Assembly (NCBI GenBank): GCA_019245555.1
Contig: JAFARH010000117.1
Span: 1 to 10,435 of the forward strand
Length of the DNA: 10,435 nt
Direction of reading: 5' to 3'
From: Betaproteobacteria bacterium
GTDB taxonomy: Bacteria; Pseudomonadota; Gammaproteobacteria; Burkholderiales; SG8-39
Each line of letters opens with the position of its first letter. The stretch's first letter is position 1. The translations under genes and the position numbers were made by a program. Positions 1 through 6,639 of the stretch are shown here, in pieces. The notes under the pieces are model-generated. The model saw only the letters and a list, made by a program, of their open reading frames with translations, did not search any database and was not told the DNA's origin.

Positions 1-724
1 CGAGTTCGCGGCGCGCAGGATTCAAGCGCATGCGCGGGAATGGGCGCGGCGAGCGCGTGAGTTGCTCGCGCGCCTGCTCGAGATGATTCAAATACAAGTG
101 AGCGTCGCCGAGCGTGAGGATGAAGTCGCCGGGCTGAAGATTCGTCACCTGCGCCACCATCAGCGTGAGGAGCGAATAGGAGGCGATGTTGAACGGCACG
201 CCGAGGAAAAGATCGGCGCTGCGCTGGTACATCTGGCACGAGATGCGGCCGTCGGCCACCCAGAACTGGAAGAGCGCATGGCAAGGCGGCAGCGCCATCT
301 TGTCGACGTCGGCCGGATTCCAGGCACTGACCAGGTGACGGCGCGAGTCGGGTCGAGCGCGCAGGTTTTGAATCACCTGTGCGATCTGATCGATCTCGCG
401 TCCATCGGGTGTGCGCCAGTGGCGCCACTGGTAGCCATAGACCGGGCCGAGCTCGCCTTTCTCGTCGGCCCATTCATCCCAGATGGAGACGCCCCGCTCC
501 TGCAGCCATCTCACATTCGTATCGCCGCGGAGGAACCAGAGCAGCTCGTAGATGATCGACTTGAGGTGCAGCTTCTTCGTCGTGAGCAGCGGAAAGCTCG
601 ACTCGAGTCCGAAGCGGAGCTGTCGTCCGAATACCGAGAGCGTGCCAGTGCCGGTGCGGTCGGACTTGCGCGAGCCGTGCGCGAGCACGTCGTCGAGGAG
701 GTCGAGGTAAGCGCGTTCGCTCAT
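1..724 (-). CDS. thyA: Thymidylate synthase, 3' end cut off by the window edge
   Basis: Converts dUMP and methylenetetrahydrofolate to dTMP and dihydrofolate in the cytoplasm. I translated 241 residues from the ATG at 724; about 25 C-terminal residues lie outside the window, judging by the 264-aa E. coli enzyme. Visible landmarks are DRTGTGT (residues 22-28, phosphate-binding Arg23), [11 protein letters not shown] (60-70), IWDEWADE (81-88), GPVYGYQWR (93-101), DSRRH (126-130), the catalytic loop LPPCHA with nucleophile Cys148, [18 protein letters not shown] (166-183) and the dUMP-binding stretch DAHLYLNH (207-214). All match E. coli ThyA with a +2 offset. The start codon overlaps the stop of the upstream kinase gene as ATGA. 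No Shine-Dalgarno sequence is apparent before it, so translation probably depends on coupling to the kinase. The identification is secure; only the C-terminus is unseen. Confidence 0.97.
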   Translation of the reverse strand, partial: MSERAYLDLLDDVLAHGSRKSDRTGTGTLSVFGRQLRFGLESSFPLLTTKKLHLKSIIYELLWFLRGDTNVRWLQERGVSIWDEWADEKGELGPVYGYQWRHWRTPDGREIDQIAQVIQNLRARPDSRRHLVSAWNPADVDKMALPPCHALFQFWVADGRISCQMYQRSADLFLGVPFNIASYSLLTLMVAQVTNLQPGDFILTLGDAHLYLNHLEQAREQLTRSPRPFPRMRLNPARREL

Positions 725-1521
725 AGGGTAATCGAGCCGACCAGGTCGGCAGCGCTCTTGAAGCGGTCGGCGGGTTCCTTCGCGAGCATTCTGTCGAGAA
801 GCGGTTGGTGTGCGGCGAGCGCCTGCGGCAATTTCGGGATCGGCGCTGTCACATGCATGCGCATGAGATCGGCCGGGCCGGCCGTAGCGTAGATCCGCTC
901 GCGCGTCAGCATTTCCCAGAGGATGCAGCCGAGGCTGTAGATGTCCGAGCGCGCATCTACCGGCTTGCCCATGCACTGCTCGGGCGACATGTAGCGCGGG
1001 GTGGCAAGCAGGCGCTGCTGTCCGGTGAGTGTCGAATCCATCGCGAGATCCTTGGCGAGGCCGAAGTCGACGATGACCGGACGGCCGTCGGCGCGAAACA
1101 GGATGTTCGCCGGCTTCAGGTCGCGGTGAATGATGCCTCGCGTATGGATCGCGTCGAGCGCGCGAGCAACTTGCGCCGTGACGCGCAGCGCAGCGCGCGG
1201 CGCGAGGCCTTCGTGGATGCGCGCGGCGAGCGTGCCCGAGGGCAGGAACTCCATGGCGATGTACGGGTGCTCGCCGGCGAAGCCCTGGTCGTAGATGCGC
1301 GCGACGTGCTCGATCTCGAGCTTCGACAGCAGTTTGTATTCGCGCACGAAGCGCTCGAGGAACACCTTGTCCTGCCGCATGCGCGAGTCGAGCACCTTCA
1401 GCGCGACGCGCAGGCCGTCGTAATCGCGCTCGGCAAGGTAGACCTGTGCCTGTCCGCCTTCGCCGATACGGGCGAGCGTAGTGAAGCCGGGAACAAGCGG
1501 CTCGGTTCGCTTCGCTTCCAT
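721..1521 (-). CDS. Soluble Hanks-type serine/threonine protein kinase (PknB-like, kinase domain only)
   Basis: This 266-aa protein is essentially one eukaryotic-type kinase domain with no transmembrane or sensory segment. The Gly-rich loop is GEGGQAQV (20-27). The ATP-binding Lys is in VALK (Lys42), with a probable alpha-C Glu61. The catalytic loop HRDLKPAN spans 132-139 (base Asp134, Lys136, Asn139). The metal-binding DFG is 152-154, and the activation segment ends at TPRYMSPE (174-181). RSDIYSLG (191-198) is the usual alpha-F motif. All catalytic residues are present, so it should be active; the activation loop has several Ser/Thr as possible autophosphorylation sites. The ATG at 1521 is the only ATG after an in-frame stop at 1546-1548. 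The TGA overlaps the thyA start by 4 nt, so the two are probably cotranscribed. Substrate unknown; ThyA or the divergent PilZ protein are guesses from position only. Confidence 0.93.
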   Translation of the reverse strand: MEAKRTEPLVPGFTTLARIGEGGQAQVYLAERDYDGLRVALKVLDSRMRQDKVFLERFVREYKLLSKLEIEHVARIYDQGFAGEHPYIAMEFLPSGTLAARIHEGLAPRAALRVTAQVARALDAIHTRGIIHRDLKPANILFRADGRPVIVDFGLAKDLAMDSTLTGQQRLLATPRYMSPEQCMGKPVDARSDIYSLGCILWEMLTRERIYATAGPADLMRMHVTAPIPKLPQALAAHQPLLDRMLAKEPADRFKSAADLVGSITL

Positions 1522-1527
1522 CGGCCG

Positions 1528-1533
1528 TATACT
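1528..1533 (+). promoter_or_regulatory. Candidate -10 hexamer TATACT for the PilZ-like gene
   Basis: TATACT differs from TATAAT at one position. It lies 8 bases before the ATG at 1542, so a start 6-8 bases downstream of the hexamer would give a leaderless or nearly leaderless mRNA. No convincing -35 box is seen about 17 bases upstream, and that region is inside the kinase coding sequence. The call rests on pattern alone. Confidence 0.3.
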
Positions 1534-1541
1534 GCCATCAA

Positions 1542-3035
1542 ATGATCAGTCTTTTCGGTGGTGGCGCGGACCACCCGATGCGCAATCCGAAGGAAGCGAA
1601 ACGCATCCTCGAGGCGCTTCCTGCCGACGACGTCAAGGCGCTCGAAGAACTTTCGCACTGGCTCGAATCGGTCAGCACCGTGGAAGGCTTCAAACCGCCC
1701 GAGCGCGCCGCGCTTCTCATCTCGGTCGACGACGCAGCGCAGCCGCGCCAGCGCAAGCTCTCGCGCGACTACACGGCGGCTGCGCGTCCTTCGAAATACC
1801 AGGAAAACCGGCTGTGGACGCAGCTGCACGAGTACTGGAAGCAGGCGGCGCTCGCCTTCGGGCGGATGCTCGACGCCACGGCGCAGGCGCCGAAGGCAGT
1901 CGATCCGAAGACGACTGCCGTCGTCGCGACGCGCGCGATGCGCGCCGCCGCACAGCAGATCAAATGGCAGCACATGCGCTACGGACCTTTCGATCCGGCG
2001 GTGTGGGGCATGCTCAACAAGGTCTACGCCTATTGCGAGGCGCGCGGCTTCGCCGACGGCAAGCTCGTGCCCTATCCGTCCGGGAGCGAGAGCTCGCCGC
2101 GCCTGGAATTCGCGAAGGCGCTCATGTTCAACGCGAGCTCCCCCGATGCGCTTCTCGCGACGGAAGTCGATCTCGCCGAGCGCGTCATCGCCGAGCTCGC
2201 GCCGGGCTTCGCGATCGCCAGCGCGCCGGCCGCGGGCCTCATCTACTGGACCGACCTCGGAAGAGCGATGGCGCCGCTGCGCATCGTCAAGCCCCCCGAG
2301 GCTTCGGCGGGACTGCGCTGCACCGGTCCGGGCGACGCGCTCAGCGGTCTGCAGGCGATGATTCAGAAAGTGCAGCAGACACGCGACCTGCCGGCGAGCC
2401 TCGGCACAACTAAGGATCCGGACGCGGCGCTCGATGTGCTGCGTCACCTCGCAGCGCTGTGGGCGCCCGAGCCGCCGGAGCGCAAGCACGCGCGGCACGC
2501 GGTCAAGTCGCGTCTCACCATTGCGCACGGCTTCGCCGGCGTGGTCGAGACCATCGATGCGAGCGGCTCGCTCAACTTCGATCAGAAGGCGACCGAGAGC
2601 TGGGTGGTGGAAAACGTGAGCGCCGGCGGCTTCGGCGCGCTCGTGCCGCAGGCAAAAGGCGACTGGCTGCGCGTCGGCGCGCTGCTCGCCATGCAGCCCG
2701 ACGGCGGCAACAACTGGCTGGTTGGCTGTATTCGCCGCGTCAACCGCACCTCGCCGCAGGAAGCGCGCATCGGCATCGAGACGCTGTCGCGCTCGCCAAA
2801 AGTGATGAAGTTCCGCGTACGCGGCCTCGGCGAGGAAACCGGCATCCTGCTGCCTTCGGCAGTGCTAGGCTCGGGCGAAGTGGCGGTAGCGCTGCGCTCC
2901 GGCGTCTATCCGCCAGGACAAAACCTCGAGGCGAGCGTCGGCAGCAAGGAGCACGTCTACATGCCGCAGGGCAGCGCGGAGCGCTCCGAGGACTACGAGC
3001 TCGTCAGGTTCCGCGAGATGGTCCGCGACTCCTGA
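1542..3035 (+). CDS. PilZ-like domain protein with a long uncharacterised N-terminal region
   Basis: This 497-aa cytoplasmic protein has no signal peptide or membrane segment. Residues about 312-415 look like a PilZ c-di-GMP receptor domain. RKHAR (314-318) fits the RxxxR ligand motif and ENVSAGG (357-363) fits (D/N)xSxxG. They are followed by a beta-rich stretch containing WLVGCIRRV (392-400) and ARIGIETL (408-415), the usual PilZ order. Both motifs being intact suggests real ligand binding. Residues 1-300 are mostly helical in character and match nothing I recognise; the last 80 residues look like another small beta domain. The start could be the ATG at 1542 or the one at 1578 (Met13); neither has a clear Shine-Dalgarno. 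It diverges from the kinase gene and its 3' end overlaps the convergent methyltransferase gene by 32 bp. The PilZ call is by motif only. Confidence 0.8.
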   Translation: MISLFGGGADHPMRNPKEAKRILEALPADDVKALEELSHWLESVSTVEGFKPPERAALLISVDDAAQPRQRKLSRDYTAAARPSKYQENRLWTQLHEYWKQAALAFGRMLDATAQAPKAVDPKTTAVVATRAMRAAAQQIKWQHMRYGPFDPAVWGMLNKVYAYCEARGFADGKLVPYPSGSESSPRLEFAKALMFNASSPDALLATEVDLAERVIAELAPGFAIASAPAAGLIYWTDLGRAMAPLRIVKPPEASAGLRCTGPGDALSGLQAMIQKVQQTRDLPASLGTTKDPDAALDVLRHLAALWAPEPPERKHARHAVKSRLTIAHGFAGVVETIDASGSLNFDQKATESWVVENVSAGGFGALVPQAKGDWLRVGALLAMQPDGGNNWLVGCIRRVNRTSPQEARIGIETLSRSPKVMKFRVRGLGEETGILLPSAVLGSGEVAVALRSGVYPPGQNLEASVGSKEHVYMPQGSAERSEDYELVRFREMVRDS

Positions 3036-3582
3036 AGAGATACACCTCGCTCGTCCGCCCCGCCGCCCGGATCTTGATTTCCCGCTCGGGCGGCCAGTCG
3101 CCCATGTTGTGCCAGTGAGAAACCACGCGCGTTCCCGGCGGCAGCTCGTTCTCGAGCCTCGGGCGTAGCGCGAGATTCAGGTCCTGTGAGAGAAAGAGCG
3201 TCACCACCGTCACGCCCTTCAGGTCTGTCTTCATCGCGTCCTGCTGGCGAAACTCGATCCGGTCGACGACGCCCGCGGCCGCTGCGTTGTCGCGCGCGTC
3301 CGCGATGCGCCGCGAGTCGATGTCGACGCATACGCCCCGCGCTCCATAGCGCTTCGCCGCTTCGATCACGATGCGGCCGTCGCCGCAACCGATGTCCATC
3401 ACCACGTCCTTGTCGGTGACTTGGGCGAGCTCGAGCATCGCGCTAACCACCTCGGGCGCTGAAGGCTCATAGCGTACGAGGATTGGCTGCTCCTCTATAG
3501 AGAGGCAGCCCCCCAGGAGGAGCAGGACAACTAGATAACTTTGGCGAAGAACGCGGAGATATCCGCGATCTCGGGAGCGCAT
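3004..3582 (-). CDS. Predicted lipoprotein with class I SAM-methyltransferase fold
   Basis: This is a 192-aa protein. The N-terminus MRSRDRGYLRVLRQ is basic, then LVVLLLLGGC (17-26) forms a hydrophobic core and lipobox with Cys26 as the lipidated residue; Leu27 at +2 would not retain it in the inner membrane. The rest is a Rossmann methyltransferase: motif I VMDIGCGDGR (61-70), acidic loop CVDID (85-89), FRQQDA (111-116) and the family-typical LNLALRPRLENELPPGTRVVSH (135-156), later DW. It resembles bacterial FAM173/ATPSCKMT-like methyltransferases and is clearly paralogous to the protein encoded at 7988-8542. The open frame continues upstream, but only inside the esterase gene in another frame; the ATG at 3582 yields a clean lipoprotein signal and overlaps the esterase end by 52 nt. 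Its own end overlaps the convergent PilZ-like gene. Substrate unknown; export is inferred from the signal alone. Confidence 0.85.
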   Translation of the reverse strand: MRSRDRGYLRVLRQSYLVVLLLLGGCLSIEEQPILVRYEPSAPEVVSAMLELAQVTDKDVVMDIGCGDGRIVIEAAKRYGARGVCVDIDSRRIADARDNAAAAGVVDRIEFRQQDAMKTDLKGVTVVTLFLSQDLNLALRPRLENELPPGTRVVSHWHNMGDWPPEREIKIRAAGRTSEVYLFRSRGPSRGT

Positions 3583-4190
3583 ACCGAGTGCGGCATCGGG
3601 TAGTCGTGCCATTCGATCTTGTAGCCGAGCTTCTCCATGTGCTCGCGCGAGCTGCGCGCGCGAGAGAGCGGGATCAGGTCGTCGTATTGGCCATGCGCCA
3701 TGAAGACCGGCAGATCCTTGTTGGCGTCGCTGCGCTCTGCGCCCAAGGTCGATGCGAGCGGCAGATAGGTGGAAAGCGCAACCACGCCCGCGAGCCGCTC
3801 CGGAAAGCGCAGCGCCGTCTGCAGCACGATCGCGCCGCCCTGCGAGAAGCCGGCAAGCACGATCTTGTTCGACGGCATGCCCTGCGCGCCGATCAATTCC
3901 TCCGTGATCTTTTGCGACGCGCGCAATCCGGGCTCGTCCTCGGGCCCGCCGCCGAGCTGCAGGATGTCGTACCACGCGCGCATGCGCATGCCCTGGTTGA
4001 TCGTCACGGGGCGGATCGGCGCGTGCGGGAAGATGAAGCGCACGGCTTTCTTCAGTCGCAGCTCGGGAACGATCGGCTCGAAATCGTGGCCGTCGGCGCC
4101 GAGGCCGTGCAGCCAGATCACGGCCGCCTCGGGCTTCGGTCCAGTCTCGATGCGGATCGCTTCTACGCTCACAGGATTCGCCCGAACCAT
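3531..4190 (-). CDS. Carboxylesterase / acyl-protein-thioesterase-like alpha/beta hydrolase (PF02230 type)
   Basis: A 219-aa cytoplasmic serine hydrolase of the phospholipase/carboxylesterase family (Pseudomonas EstB-like), expected to cleave short-chain esters or thioesters. Near the start, VIWLHGLGADGHDF (24-37) is the oxyanion-hole region. PHAPIRPVTIN (55-65) and MRAWYDI (70-76) are family landmarks. The nucleophile elbow is GFSQGG with Ser116, the acid is Asp170 in HGQYDDLIP, and the base is His201 in MPHSV. The triad and length are normal. Start choice is uncertain: the ATG at 4190 overlaps the VWA gene by 22 nt, while a GTG at 4172 (six residues shorter) would give a GTGA 4-nt overlap like those upstream in the operon. 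The physiological substrate cannot be told from the sequence. Confidence 0.93.
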   Translation of the reverse strand: MVRANPVSVEAIRIETGPKPEAAVIWLHGLGADGHDFEPIVPELRLKKAVRFIFPHAPIRPVTINQGMRMRAWYDILQLGGGPEDEPGLRASQKITEELIGAQGMPSNKIVLAGFSQGGAIVLQTALRFPERLAGVVALSTYLPLASTLGAERSDANKDLPVFMAHGQYDDLIPLSRARSSREHMEKLGYKIEWHDYPMPHSVCAPEIADISAFFAKVI

Positions 4191-5134
4191 GCAAGCGACA
4201 GGCCTGCCGCTGCGATGAGGAGTGCTGCAGCCGCGGCGGCGAAGAATGCCGTCACTTCCGTCTGCTCGCGCTGCATGACGAACTTCGAGGAAAGGCTGTC
4301 GTAGATTTTCTTCAGCTCTGCGCCGCTCGTCGCATGAAAATACTCCGCGCCGGTGAGGGCGGCGATCGCTTTCAGCGTTTCCTCGTCGAACATCATGTAG
4401 ATCGAGTAGCCCTCGACCTGCACCGGCGCGCCGTTCGCGTTGCCGAAGCCGACCGTGTAGACGCGCACGCCGCGATCGGACGCAAGGCGCGCGGCCTGCA
4501 GCGGATCGGGACCGATCGTGCGCCGACCGTCGGTGAGAAGAATGATCGCCGCGTTCGTGTTAGAGCCCGGTGGCACGGGCTTCACATTGCTCGCGGGCGC
4601 GCCGCGCTTGCCGAACGATTCCACGTCGATGCCGTCGTTCGGATAGAGCGCAGCGAGCGACACGATGATCCCGCTGCCGATCGCGGTATGGCGATCGAGC
4701 TGCAGGCGGTCGATGGCGGCGATGAGCTCGTCGCGATCCTTCGTCGGCTGCTGCACTACCACCGCGGTGCCGGCGAACGAGACGATGCCGATTCGCGCGT
4801 CACCCGGTTGTTCGCGAATGAAGTCCTTCGCCGCCGTCTGCGCCGCGGCGAGCCGGCTCGGCAGCACGTCCCCGGCGCGCATGCTGAGCGACACGTCGAT
4901 CGTGAGGATGATCGTGCGCTGCTGCGACGGTAGCGTTATCAGCGCCGTGGGCCGCGCCGCCGCCAATGCGGCGATGGCCAGCGCTGAAAAGAAGAGCACG
5001 GGCGGCACGTGCTTTCGCCAGCCGCTCATGCGCGGCATTCCAGGAATCGTTTTCGGCCGGCGCGAGTAGTAGATGATCGCGAGCGCAGGCGCTGCGAGCG
5101 CGAGCCACAACGCCTCTGGCCAGAGGAAGTTCAT
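4169..5134 (-). CDS. Membrane-anchored VWA-domain protein (BatA-like)
   Basis: A 321-aa protein. Two hydrophobic segments near the N-terminus (about 5-23 and 45-60) and one at the C-terminus (about 296-317) flank a von Willebrand A domain. The MIDAS metal site looks intact: DVSLS (Asp80, Ser82, Ser84), Thr150 in DRHTAIGSG and Asp202 in LLTDGRR. This order resembles BatA/BatB-type proteins, which usually work with a MoxR AAA+ ATPase and a DUF58 protein; neither partner is in the window, so the role is unknown. The start is the ATG at 5134, which overlaps the mogA TGA as ATGA. The 3' end overlaps the esterase gene. The VWA domain most likely faces the periplasm, but the topology is inferred from hydrophobicity only. 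Confidence 0.88.
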   Translation of the reverse strand: MNFLWPEALWLALAAPALAIIYYSRRPKTIPGMPRMSGWRKHVPPVLFFSALAIAALAAARPTALITLPSQQRTIILTIDVSLSMRAGDVLPSRLAAAQTAAKDFIREQPGDARIGIVSFAGTAVVVQQPTKDRDELIAAIDRLQLDRHTAIGSGIIVSLAALYPNDGIDVESFGKRGAPASNVKPVPPGSNTNAAIILLTDGRRTIGPDPLQAARLASDRGVRVYTVGFGNANGAPVQVEGYSIYMMFDEETLKAIAALTGAEYFHATSGAELKKIYDSLSSKFVMQREQTEVTAFFAAAAAALLIAAAGLSLAWFGRIL

Positions 5135-5700
5135 CTCTTGCGAATCGCCGACTTCGGGCGGAACGCCTTCACTACGGCCTCATGCGTGTCGATGTACGGC
5201 CCACCGATGAGATCGATACAGTAGGGCACCGCGGCGAATATGCCAGGCACTTCCGGCAGGCCCTGCAGCGTCTCGCGAATCGATTTCGGCTGGCCGGGCA
5301 GGTTGATGATCAACGCGCTTTTTCGAATCACGGCAACCTGGCGCGAAAGGATCGCCGTCGGCACGAACTTCAGGCTGATCGCGCGCATTTGCTCGCCGAA
5401 GCCTGGCATCACCTTGTCGGCAACCGCGAGCGTCGCCTCGGGCGTCACGTCCCGTCTCGCCGGGCCGGTGCCGCCGGTCGTGAGGACAAGATGGCAACCG
5501 CGCTCATCCACTAATTCCTTGAGCGCCTTCTCGATCACCGGCTGCTCGTCGGCGATGAGACGCGTCTCGTCGCGCCACTTCGGGCTCGCAATGGCGCTCG
5601 TCAACCACTCTTTGAGCGACGGGATCCCCTCGTCCTTGTAGACGCCGGCCGAGGCGCGGTCGCTGACGGAGACGAGACCGATGACCAGCTCTTCGCTCAT
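5131..5700 (-). CDS. mogA: Molybdopterin adenylyltransferase
   Basis: Adenylates molybdopterin with ATP so that MoeA can insert molybdate, a late step of molybdenum-cofactor synthesis in the cytoplasm. The 189-aa product is very like E. coli MogA through its whole length: IGLVSVSDRASAGVY (7-21), ETRLIADEQ (45-53, Asp51), LVLTTGGTGPARRDVTPEAT (71-90, the nucleotide-binding loop and Asp84), MPGFGEQMR (98-106), AILSRQ and LIINLPGQPKSI (130-141). Asp51 and Asp84 correspond to the E. coli catalytic Asp49 and Asp82. The frame is open further upstream to 5778, but homology begins at the ATG at 5700. That ATG overlaps the preceding TGA by 4 nt and has GAGGTG just upstream, the best Shine-Dalgarno in the operon. 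No other molybdenum-cofactor gene or molybdoenzyme is in the window. Confidence 0.96.
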   Translation of the reverse strand: MSEELVIGLVSVSDRASAGVYKDEGIPSLKEWLTSAIASPKWRDETRLIADEQPVIEKALKELVDERGCHLVLTTGGTGPARRDVTPEATLAVADKVMPGFGEQMRAISLKFVPTAILSRQVAVIRKSALIINLPGQPKSIRETLQGLPEVPGIFAAVPYCIDLIGGPYIDTHEAVVKAFRPKSAIRKR

Positions 5701-6146
5701 TTCACCTCGTAAACATCCAGCTCCACGGCAGCCTTCCGGCGAGCGCCGCTCGCGACGCAGATGATGCGATTCAACCACTGATAGCGCTCGGCGCCGGTCT
5801 CGAAGCGCGGCGTGGTGCGCATGTAATAGAGCGCCGGGTCGACCGGCTCGCCGGCGGCGAGGCGCTTGATCGCATCCGCCGGCCCATGGCGGTAGCCGAA
5901 GTTACGCACATAGATCAGCGCTCCGTCATCCGTCTCGAGCGTATAGCGCGCGTCGAGGTCGGCGACGCCGTCGGATCGGATCACCTGCCAGTCGGCGCCG
6001 CCGGGCAGCACGCGCCCCGACAGGCGCTCGCCGCGGAACGTGCCGCCGGTGATCGGAATGATGCGCCGACGGCCGAGCGGCGAGTCGCCGAGCTCCTGGA
6101 CGGGAGCGAGCGTGATCTCCGCCTTAAATAGGGGTTCCAGCGTCAA
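5697..6146 (-). CDS. DUF3237 family protein, TTG start
   Basis: A 149-aa soluble protein of the DUF3237 family, whose biochemical role is unknown. Landmarks are GRRRIIPITGGTFRG (25-39), the conserved LSGRVLPGGADWQVI (42-56), LDARYTLETDDGALIYVRN (64-82) and the late block RYQWLNRI (121-128). The length is usual for the family, and no signal peptide is present. No ATG lies near the conserved N-terminus; the frame is closed by a TAA at 6153-6155, and the first usable codon is TTG at 6146, overlapping the darP end by 23 nt. A weak TTG start without a Shine-Dalgarno suggests low or coupled translation. Its TGA overlaps the mogA ATG. The gene sits between darP and mogA. Confidence 0.88.
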   Translation of the reverse strand: MTLEPLFKAEITLAPVQELGDSPLGRRRIIPITGGTFRGERLSGRVLPGGADWQVIRSDGVADLDARYTLETDDGALIYVRNFGYRHGPADAIKRLAAGEPVDPALYYMRTTPRFETGAERYQWLNRIICVASGARRKAAVELDVYEVK

Positions 6147-6630
6147 TGGACTTTAGAAGCCGGAAAAGTTCGCGGAATGCGCGCGGTGGCTTGCCTTCCT
6201 TCTGTTCGCGGCGCGCGTTGCGGATGAGGGTACGTAGAGCCTGCAGGTCGGCGCCCGCATGCTCCGCCCCGTACGCGGTGAGCGCACCGTCGTCGGCGAG
6301 GAGCTTCTCGCGCAGGGCTTCGAGGCGGCGATGGCGCGCAGCCTCCTGCGCGGAATGCCCGACGAGCGCGTCGAGCTGCTCGCGGATCGGCGCCGGCTCG
6401 ACGTCGCGCATCAGTCTTCCGATGTATTGCAGCTGCCGGCGCTTCGCCTCATGGCTCTTGATGCGTTTCGCCTCGAGCACGGCCTCGCGCAGGTCGTCGG
6501 GGATATCGAGAGCTACGATTTGTGATTCCGCAAGCTCGACGAGTTCTGCGCCGAGCGACTGCAGCTCGTGCATCTCTTTCTTGCGCTGGGTTTTGCTGAC
6601 CGGTGGAACCGCGGACATCGCGGTTATCAT
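6124..6630 (-). CDS. darP: Ribosome-associated protein DarP/YjgA (DUF615)
   Basis: In E. coli, DarP (YjgA) binds late pre-50S particles and helps 50S ribosomal subunit maturation. The 168-aa product matches the family: SKTQRKKEMHELQSLGAEL (12-30), IPDDLREAVLEAKRIKSHEA (43-62), the signature KRRQLQYIGRLMR (63-75), then a charged helical C-terminal half with RRLEALREKLL (101-111) and AFRELFRLLK (151-160). E. coli YjgA is slightly longer at 183 aa. Start candidates are the ATG at 6630, with GGGGG a few bases upstream, and the ATG at 6618. The frame stays open to 7203, but only antisense to pmbA. It heads the six-gene minus-strand run and diverges from pmbA across 9 bp; the yjgA-pmbA neighbourhood is conserved in proteobacteria. 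Confidence 0.93.
   Translation of the reverse strand: MITAMSAVPPVSKTQRKKEMHELQSLGAELVELAESQIVALDIPDDLREAVLEAKRIKSHEAKRRQLQYIGRLMRDVEPAPIREQLDALVGHSAQEAARHRRLEALREKLLADDGALTAYGAEHAGADLQALRTLIRNARREQKEGKPPRAFRELFRLLKSIDAGTPI
6625..6630 (+). promoter_or_regulatory. Candidate -10 hexamer TATCAT for pmbA
   Basis: TATCAT differs from TATAAT at one position and ends 9 bases before the pmbA ATG at 6640. It overlaps the darP start codon on the other strand. Transcription 6-8 bases downstream would give an almost leaderless mRNA. The expected -35 position (about 6602-6607) does not resemble TTGACA. The call is tentative. Confidence 0.3.
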
Positions 6631-6639
6631 AGCGCCCCC

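Noticed and set aside
62..892. Long plus-strand open frame opposite thyA and the kinase end
   Set aside because: It is antisense to two confidently identified genes, its protein is Arg/Ala/Glu-rich with no motif, and such frames are expected at high GC.
1398..2528. 376-codon minus-strand frame opposite the PilZ-like gene
   Set aside because: The product is strongly Arg-rich and low-complexity, spans two real genes, and has no recognisable domain.
3036..3530. Plus-strand frames opposite the methyltransferase lipoprotein (for example 3186-3419)
   Set aside because: They are Arg/Ser-rich reading-frame shadows without a motif or ribosome binding site.
3583..4194. Upstream extension of the methyltransferase lipoprotein frame to 396 codons
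   Set aside because: This part lies inside the esterase gene in another frame, is Arg-rich, and would bury the lipoprotein signal in the middle of the protein.
5701..5778. 26-residue N-terminal extension of mogA
   Set aside because: MogA homology begins at the ATG at 5700, which has a good Shine-Dalgarno and an ATGA overlap; the extension is basic and lies within the DUF3237 gene.
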